Assembly: GCA_943357975.1 (NCBI GenBank)
Contig: CALRGS010000022.1
Span: 1-9,205, forward strand
Source of the DNA: Candidatus Nomurabacteria bacterium
Lineage (GTDB): Bacteria; Patescibacteriota; Minisyncoccia; Phycocordibacterales; UBA1006
Reading direction: 5' to 3'
DNA: 9,205 bases
The notes beneath the pieces are model-generated. The model saw nothing but the letters and a program-made list of their open reading frames with translations, was not told where the DNA came from and made no database searches. Numbering within the stretch: the first letter of the stretch is position 1; every line of letters begins with the position of its first letter. Position numbers and translations under genes: made by a program. Shown here in pieces: positions 5,036-9,205 of this stretch.

Positions 5036-6103
5036 ATGGAACAAAACTACCAACAACAAATTGATACGCTCCTCGATATTGTGTACCAGAACGGTGCATC
5101 TGATTTACACCTTTCTGTAGGACGACATCCTCATATTCGTGTAAATGGACAATTAAATCCCGTGGATAATTATCCAGTGCTTACTGCTGATGACATGATT
5201 GGCATTGTGACAACCCTTGCAGGCGAGGAAAAGGCTGAACGATTGGTGCACATGGAGGAGGTTGATTTTGCGTATGATTATGCCGGGAAGTTGCGATTGC
5301 GAGGAAACGCATACATTCAGTCGAACAAGATTGCGATTGCATTACGCACCATTCAAAAAATTAAAACCCTTTCGGAGCTGAGGCTCCCGGAAGCGTTGTT
5401 GCAGTTTGTTCGTGCGAAGCAAGGATTCTTCCTGGTAGTAGGACCGGTAGGGGTAGGAAAGTCTACAACGCTTGCAGCCTTGATTGATGTTATCAATAGT
5501 GAGCGTCGTGAACACATTATGACCATTGAACATCCTATTGAATATATTCACCCTGAAAAACAATCAATTATTGATCAGCGTGAAGTAGGAATTGACACCA
5601 AATCATTTCACAGTGGATTAGAATCGGCGTTCCGTGAAGATATTAATATAATCTTAGTAGGGGAAATGCAAACACCAGAAACCATTGCTACGGCGGTTAC
5701 AGCTGCCGAAACAGGCCACTTGGTATTCTCAACGCTTCACACGAACAGTGCTGCTCAAACCGTGGATCGTATTATTGATACATTCCCAGCAGAACAAGAA
5801 GGCCAGGTGCGCGTACAGCTTGCTGCCTCACTCCTAGGGATCTTTTCACAACGACTTATTCCAAGTCTCAAGGGTGGTTTGGTACCAGCCTACGAGCTTT
5901 TGATTAATACTCCCGCAGTTTCAAACTTGATTCGAGAAAAAAGAACCCATGAAATTGATACGTTGATCGAGACAGGAACCGATCACGGGATGATTTCCAT
6001 GAATCGATCGCTTATTGAACTGGTTCGTGCAGGGGAGATCTCAATTGATTCTGCTAAAATCTATTCTACAAACCCAAACAGCCTTGAAAGTATGATGCAA
6101 TAA
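5036..6103 (+). CDS. pilT: PilT, type IV pilus retraction ATPase
   Basis: The 355 residues match the usual PilT length. The N-terminal PAS-like domain opens with the typical GASDLHLSVGRHPHIRVNGQL pattern. The ATPase core carries Walker A GPVGVGKST at 136-144 (K142), a catalytic-glutamate motif VGEM with E210, and His box GHLVFSTLHTNS at 227-238. The C-terminal hallmark of retraction ATPases, the AIRxxK-type motif, is present as LIREKRTHEI (298-307). PilT hydrolyses ATP to depolymerise pili through PilC. Oddities are in flanking positions: Walker A has V-V where GPTGSGKS is usual, and the usual VGEMRDLETI reads VGEMQTPETI, preceded by EDINI instead of DPD. Catalytic K and E are kept, so activity is plausible. 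It starts 24 nt after pilB and precedes pilC. Confidence 0.93.
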   Translation: MEQNYQQQIDTLLDIVYQNGASDLHLSVGRHPHIRVNGQLNPVDNYPVLTADDMIGIVTTLAGEEKAERLVHMEEVDFAYDYAGKLRLRGNAYIQSNKIAIALRTIQKIKTLSELRLPEALLQFVRAKQGFFLVVGPVGVGKSTTLAALIDVINSERREHIMTIEHPIEYIHPEKQSIIDQREVGIDTKSFHSGLESAFREDINIILVGEMQTPETIATAVTAAETGHLVFSTLHTNSAAQTVDRIIDTFPAEQEGQVRVQLAASLLGIFSQRLIPSLKGGLVPAYELLINTPAVSNLIREKRTHEIDTLIETGTDHGMISMNRSLIELVRAGEISIDSAKIYSTNPNSLESMMQ

Positions 6104-6113
6104 GTAGTATACT
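6084..6113 (+). promoter_or_regulatory. pilC promoter, leaderless geometry
   Basis: A -35 TTGAAA (6084-6089), 18-bp spacer and -10 TATACT (6108-6113) lie mostly inside the end of pilT. Exactly 6 nt separate the -10 from the pilC ATG. This is one of the best bipartite promoters in the window. Confidence 0.6.
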
Positions 6114-6119
6114 GAACCT

Positions 6120-7325
6120 ATGAATTTCAATTACAAAGTCATTGATCCAGCGGGACGTGAGGTCACAGGACAAATAGATGCGATAGGGAGCGATGCGGCA
6201 GTATCATCACTGCAGCGCCGTGGCTTCATCGTAGTTTCTGTTGCACCAGATAATCAGAAAAACGTTTTCCAAAAGAGCTTCTCGTTCTTCGACAAAGTTC
6301 CTATGAAGGATGTCGTGATCATGTCACGAGAATTGTCGGCGTTGTTCGAGGCTCAAGTGTCTGCTTTAAAGGCATTTACTTTGATGTCAGAAAATACTTC
6401 AAGTCCTATTTTGCGATTTGCCCTCCAAACCATCACTGCTGATATCCAAGGAGGTATTTCAATTTCTGGAGCTATGGAGAAGCACCCGTCAGCATTCTCG
6501 AACTTCTACGTGGCGATGATAAAAGCTGGTGAAGAGTCTGGAAAACTCACCGAGACGTTCAAATATCTTGCAGATTACCTTGAGCGACAGTATGAGCTCG
6601 TTTCAAAAACCAAAAATGCCTTGGTATATCCTGCGTTTGTGGTGGTAACATTTATTATAGTAATGATTTTGATGCTTACGACAGTAATTCCAAAACTTTC
6701 AGCCATCTTGATCGAGACAGGGCAGCAGCTGCCGATCTATACGCGAGTGGTAATTGCGATTTCGGATTTCTTTGTTGGATATTGGCCGTTCATATTAATT
6801 ATTGCGGCTGCATTGGCTGGATACCTCTGGTTCCTCAGTAGTCGTGAGTCTGGAAAGAAAATTATGGATGGATGGAAAATATCACTTCCCGTGTTTGGAA
6901 ACCTGTATCAGAAGCTGTACCTTGCGCGTATTGCAGATAACATGAACACGATGCTCTCTGCAGGAATTCCTGTGTTACGAGCCTTAGAAATCACAAGTAT
7001 CGTAGTAGATAATAAAATTTATGAAAATATTTTGAAGGCTGCAGTAGATGATGTTCGAGGAGGAGAAGCAATATCGGCATCATTTGAAAAGCATGAAGCT
7101 ATTCCAGGAATGATGATTGCTATGGTGAAGGTGGGGGAAGAAACGGGGTCATTAGGACAAATTCTCTCGACACTGGCCAAGTTCTACAAGCGCGAAGTAG
7201 ATAATGCTGTAGATACCCTTATTGGACTTATCGAGCCAGTAATGATCGTAGGACTAGGAGTTGGAGTAGGATTCCTCCTTACCTCGATTCTTATCCCGAT
7301 TTACAACATTGCGGGGTCATTATAA
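6120..7325 (+). CDS. pilC: PilC, type IV pilus inner-membrane platform protein
   Basis: The protein has 401 residues, typical for PilC/GspF. It starts with the usual N-terminal segment (YKVIDPAGREVTGQIDA), followed by two T2SSF helical domains (about 63-190 and 265-392). Each carries the repeated signature: MIKAGEESGKL at 133-143 and MVKVGEETGSL at 335-345. Membrane segments are about 168-190, 218-240 and 368-392, so the two domains are cytoplasmic with three crossings. PilC is the rotor-like platform on which PilB and PilT act. The N-terminal start at 6120 fits both the family and the upstream promoter. All expected regions are present and no damage is visible. It ends 44 nt before the first pilin gene, without a terminator. 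Confidence 0.95.
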   Translation: MNFNYKVIDPAGREVTGQIDAIGSDAAVSSLQRRGFIVVSVAPDNQKNVFQKSFSFFDKVPMKDVVIMSRELSALFEAQVSALKAFTLMSENTSSPILRFALQTITADIQGGISISGAMEKHPSAFSNFYVAMIKAGEESGKLTETFKYLADYLERQYELVSKTKNALVYPAFVVVTFIIVMILMLTTVIPKLSAILIETGQQLPIYTRVVIAISDFFVGYWPFILIIAAALAGYLWFLSSRESGKKIMDGWKISLPVFGNLYQKLYLARIADNMNTMLSAGIPVLRALEITSIVVDNKIYENILKAAVDDVRGGEAISASFEKHEAIPGMMIAMVKVGEETGSLGQILSTLAKFYKREVDNAVDTLIGLIEPVMIVGLGVGVGFLLTSILIPIYNIAGSL

Positions 7326-7338
7326 GGGGTGGTATACT
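7309..7338 (+). promoter_or_regulatory. Promoter of the major-pilin-like gene
   Basis: An extended -10 TGGTATACT (7330-7338), with TATACT at 7333-7338, and a weak -35 TTGCGG (7309-7314, 18-bp spacer) overlap the end of pilC. The -10 is 31 nt before the ATG, so this pilin mRNA would have a leader of about 25 nt, unlike its neighbours. No Shine-Dalgarno sequence is seen in that leader. Confidence 0.58.
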
Positions 7339-7369
7339 AAAAACGTCTTAACATTAATACTTTATCATT

Positions 7370-7789
7370 ATGAAAAAAAATACATTACACAAAGGATTTA
7401 CACTGATCGAGTTGCTCGTAGTGGTTGCTATCATTGGACTTTTGGCTGCAACAATCTTGGCCTCACTAGGACAAGCTCGTGGTAAGGCTAAGGCTGCCCG
7501 TGCTCAATCAGAGGTTTCAAGTATGCGTGCAGCTGCGGAACTATATGCTTCATCAAATGCAACAGGGTATACAGGAGTATTTCTCGATACTACCTCAGGT
7601 ATGAAGAATTTGGTAACATCAGTGGCTACTGCTTATACTGGCGCTACAACCCAAGGAGAGACTTCAAGTGAGTGGGCGTTTGCTGTAAACATTGCAGGAA
7701 CCGTTGGAATTTATTGTGCTGACTCGACTGGATATTCTGGGAAAAGTACAGCACCTGTAGATAACACCACTCCTAGATGTACTCACTAG
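7370..7789 (+). CDS. Type IV prepilin, probable major pilin
   Basis: The 139-residue prepilin has a 9-residue basic leader MKKNTLHKG. Cleavage is predicted between G9 and F10, and the mature N-terminus would be FTLIELLVVVAIIGLLAATI with Glu at mature position 5. The mature protein would have 130 residues, small but normal for this kind of organism. The helix (about 10-60) is Ala-rich in its outer part. The globular part is Ser/Thr/Gly-rich with two cysteines, C116 and C137, positioned to close a C-terminal disulfide loop. The dedicated promoter and terminator around a single gene, and its place just after pilC, suggest the abundantly expressed pilin, but 'major' is inference. PilD encoded at 8360 would remove the leader and probably methylate Phe. 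Confidence 0.92.
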   Translation: MKKNTLHKGFTLIELLVVVAIIGLLAATILASLGQARGKAKAARAQSEVSSMRAAAELYASSNATGYTGVFLDTTSGMKNLVTSVATAYTGATTQGETSSEWAFAVNIAGTVGIYCADSTGYSGKSTAPVDNTTPRCTH

Positions 7790-7807
7790 TCCATAGGTTA
7801 ATGTATT

Positions 7808-7841
7808 AATAAATAATTCCCCGTGAGGGGTTTTATTTATT
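7808..7841 (+). terminator. Hairpin terminator after the first pilin
   Basis: Arms 7808-7822 and 7827-7841 pair over 15 positions with two internal T-T mismatches. The CCCC/GGGG top closes a GTGA loop and a T-rich 3' arm follows. It lies 18 nt after the pilin stop and separates this gene from the next pilin. Confidence 0.78.
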
Positions 7842-7853
7842 ATGTGATGGGAG

Positions 7854-7859
7854 TATACT
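7854..7859 (+). promoter_or_regulatory. -10 element of the minor-pilin gene, near-leaderless
   Basis: TATACT within GAGTATACTAG lies 7 nt before the ATG at 7867. The same GGAGTATACT sequence appears before the first small duplicated gene (2248-2257). No clear -35 is visible because the region upstream is the terminator arm. Confidence 0.5.
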
Positions 7860-7866
7860 AGTCCAT

Positions 7867-8358
7867 ATGAAACATAAAGGGTTTACCGTACTTGAATTCT
7901 TGATCGTAGTAGCAATCATGTCTATCCTAGTAGGCCTTATTTTGGTGGGACTCACAGCTGCACGCGCCAATGCGCGAGATCAGGAGAAGATTGCGAAATT
8001 ACAAAGAGTTGCTTTAGGCATTGAACAATATCACGATATTTGTCGGCAATATCCAGCAAATCTTGACGATCAACAAACCTGTTCGGAGCTTCAAGGTTCA
8101 ACATTTTCAAAATTGGTTCCCGACATCATGGATTTTCAATTTAACATATCAGGAAGTAACTATAATTATGCACCCATTGCTCTTGATGGAAACGATCTCA
8201 CTTCTTGTTCAAGTTTCCACCTTTGGGTCCAGCTTGAAAAAGAACGCGAGACAAATGCCTCACGATTTAATTCGCAAGGAACAACTCAGTGTTGGTCAAA
8301 TAATCCGATGACAGTAAACGCCACTACGGACCTTACTATTTACGACATCCACAAATAA
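7867..8358 (+). CDS. Type IV prepilin-like protein, probable minor pilin/pseudopilin
   Basis: The protein has 163 residues with a short leader MKHKG, predicted cleavage before F6, and a hydrophobic helix FTVLEFLIVVAIMSILVGLI carrying Glu at mature position 5. The globular domain includes QYHDICRQYPANLDDQQTC, the tyrosine-proline pattern common in pseudopilins, and SFHLWVQLEKERETNASRF. The latter resembles the 'YHLgxxLE' block I associate with pilin-like proteins of Parcubacteria (recollection, not a search). Four cysteines (59, 72, 114, 142) could form two disulfides. The gene is followed after one base by pilD, so the two are likely cotranscribed and coupled. It is larger and richer in cysteine than the upstream pilin, which suggests a minor or tip pilin rather than the main subunit; this is inference. 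Confidence 0.85.
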   Translation: MKHKGFTVLEFLIVVAIMSILVGLILVGLTAARANARDQEKIAKLQRVALGIEQYHDICRQYPANLDDQQTCSELQGSTFSKLVPDIMDFQFNISGSNYNYAPIALDGNDLTSCSSFHLWVQLEKERETNASRFNSQGTTQCWSNNPMTVNATTDLTIYDIHK

Positions 8359-8359
8359 T

Positions 8360-9097
8360 ATGCACACGCTCATCATTATTTTTACAGGAATACTGGGCCT
8401 CATCGTAGGAAGCTTTTTGAATGTCGTTATTTTGCGCATGAACACAGGCAAAGGACTTGGTGGACGATCCATGTGTTTGTCTTGTAATAAAACATTACAC
8501 TGGTATGAATTAATTCCACTCTTTAGTTTTATAATACAAAAAGGTAAATGTACTGGATGTCACTCAAAAATTTCTCGGCAATATCCTATTGTTGAGTTTA
8601 TTACTGGAATATTATTTGCATCGATTGCACTCAATGTTTCTGGAACCGTTCACATAATCCTATGGTTGATCATTGTTTCACTTGGGATGGTCATTGCCGT
8701 ATATGATGTCCATCACCGCATGATTCCCGTAAAACCCCTGATTGCGCTTGCTGTGGCAAGTCTCTTGGTAGGGTTTCATATTTTTGCAGCCATTATTGTG
8801 GCACTTCCATTCCTAGCACTTTGGTTTATTTCCCTTGGGAAATGGATTGGGTTTGGGGATGTCGAACTTATGGCTATCATTGGATTGGCCTTGGGTATTA
8901 GTGCAGGATTTTCTGCAGTCATCCTTGGCTTCTGGATTGCATGTCTCGTAATCCTCCCGATTGTTTTCTACTTGAAACGAAAGGGTCGAAAACATAATCC
9001 TGAAATTCCATTCGGACCATTCCTCTTGTTCGGAATGTACCTTACTGGAGTATGGGGAATTAACATTGTCACCATGGTTTCTAAAATGGTACACTAG
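8360..9097 (+). CDS. pilD: PilD, prepilin peptidase / N-methyltransferase
   Basis: The protein has 245 residues, usual for a type IV prepilin peptidase. The N-terminal domain has the conserved GSFLNVVILRM and two CxxC pairs (C39-C42 and C64-C67) for the cytoplasmic zinc-binding loop. The peptidase part carries both catalytic aspartates of the GxGD aspartic protease family: D116 in VYDVHHRMIP and D167 in GFGD. IPFGPFLLFG (216-225) is the family's C-terminal signature. About seven or eight membrane segments cover most of the protein. PilD cleaves the leaders of prepilins and, in the bifunctional family, methylates the new N-terminus. Presence of the cysteine loop suggests the methyltransferase activity is retained. 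It starts 1 nt after the preceding pilin gene with no Shine-Dalgarno sequence, so translation probably continues from the upstream gene. Confidence 0.94.
   Translation: MHTLIIIFTGILGLIVGSFLNVVILRMNTGKGLGGRSMCLSCNKTLHWYELIPLFSFIIQKGKCTGCHSKISRQYPIVEFITGILFASIALNVSGTVHIILWLIIVSLGMVIAVYDVHHRMIPVKPLIALAVASLLVGFHIFAAIIVALPFLALWFISLGKWIGFGDVELMAIIGLALGISAGFSAVILGFWIACLVILPIVFYLKRKGRKHNPEIPFGPFLLFGMYLTGVWGINIVTMVSKMVH
9066..9095 (+). promoter_or_regulatory. Promoter of the third prepilin, leaderless geometry
   Basis: A -35 TTGTCA (9066-9071), 18-bp spacer, and TGGTACACT extended -10 (9087-9095) lie in the last codons of pilD. The final T of the -10 is the T of the pilD TAG stop. The hexamer ends exactly 6 nt before the ATG at 9102. 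Confidence 0.5.
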
Positions 9098-9101
9098 AAT
9101 T

Positions 9102-9205
9102 ATGAAAGGATTCACCCTTATTGAGTTTGTTGTTATCATCAGTATATTTGCAATTATGGCAGGGGTTGCCTTGGTGAACTTTGCAGGATTTAAATCAAAT
9201 GTTGG
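9102..9205 (+). CDS. Third type IV prepilin-like protein (3' truncated by window)
   Basis: Only the first 34 codons are present; the frame runs open to the end of the window. The translation begins MKGFTLIEFVVIISIFAIMA and continues to about AGFKSNV. It has a minimal three-residue leader MKG, predicted cleavage before Phe4, Glu at mature position 5 and a hydrophobic helix, which together define a class III (prepilin) signal. The rest of the protein, and therefore its pilin subtype, cannot be seen. It starts 4 nt after the pilD stop with no Shine-Dalgarno sequence. Together with the two upstream pilin genes it makes a set of at least three PilD substrates, probably continuing as a minor-pilin cluster beyond the window. 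Confidence 0.88.
   Translation, partial: MKGFTLIEFVVIISIFAIMAGVALVNFAGFKSNV

Noticed and set aside
8813..9139. Reverse-strand frames, including 8813-9139, 3858-4202, 2824-3165, 4126-4371 and others
   Set aside because: All lie opposite well-supported pilus genes or the small duplicated gene, show no family motifs, and have compositions expected of shadow frames.

Overview
The window is a type IV pilus assembly locus, entirely on the + strand, very probably from a Patescibacteria/CPR bacterium, most likely a Parcubacteria-type lineage. This assignment is inferred from the gene order, the short divergent PilN- and PilO-like proteins, the Parcubacteria-style pseudopilin, compact intergenic spaces, near absence of Shine-Dalgarno sequences and moderate-to-low GC. 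It is not proven from the window alone. No RNA gene, CRISPR array, transposon or origin was found, and no gap longer than about 160 bases lacks a gene.

Layout: (1) 1-531, the C-terminal half of pilM, closed by a strong hairpin terminator. (2) 601-2196, a three-gene unit encoding PilN-like, PilO-like and a PilP-like small anchored protein, again closed by a perfect hairpin. (3) 2229-3249, two tandem small genes of unknown function. They share promoter, leader and the first 25 residues almost exactly but have unrelated C-terminal parts, and a perfect 21-bp hairpin follows them. (4) 3272-7325, the motor genes pilB (extension ATPase), pilT (retraction ATPase) and pilC (platform protein). (5) 7370-7789, a major-pilin-like gene with its own terminator. 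(6) 7867-9205, a four-cysteine minor pilin, the prepilin peptidase pilD and the start of a third prepilin running off the window.

Working together: PilD would process the three prepilins. PilC with PilB would extrude the pilus and PilT would retract it. PilM, PilN, PilO and the GRRNPF-motif protein would form the inner-membrane alignment complex. No secretin (PilQ) is visible, which would fit a cell envelope without a conventional outer membrane, although it could lie outside the window.

The two most notable signals are: (a) a -10 hexamer (TATAAT, TATACT or TACACT) exactly 6 nt before the ATG of four genes, and 7-9 nt before two more, suggesting that many of these genes are transcribed separately as leaderless mRNAs; and (b) the duplicated constant-anchor/variable-ectodomain gene pair inserted in the middle of the pilus locus.
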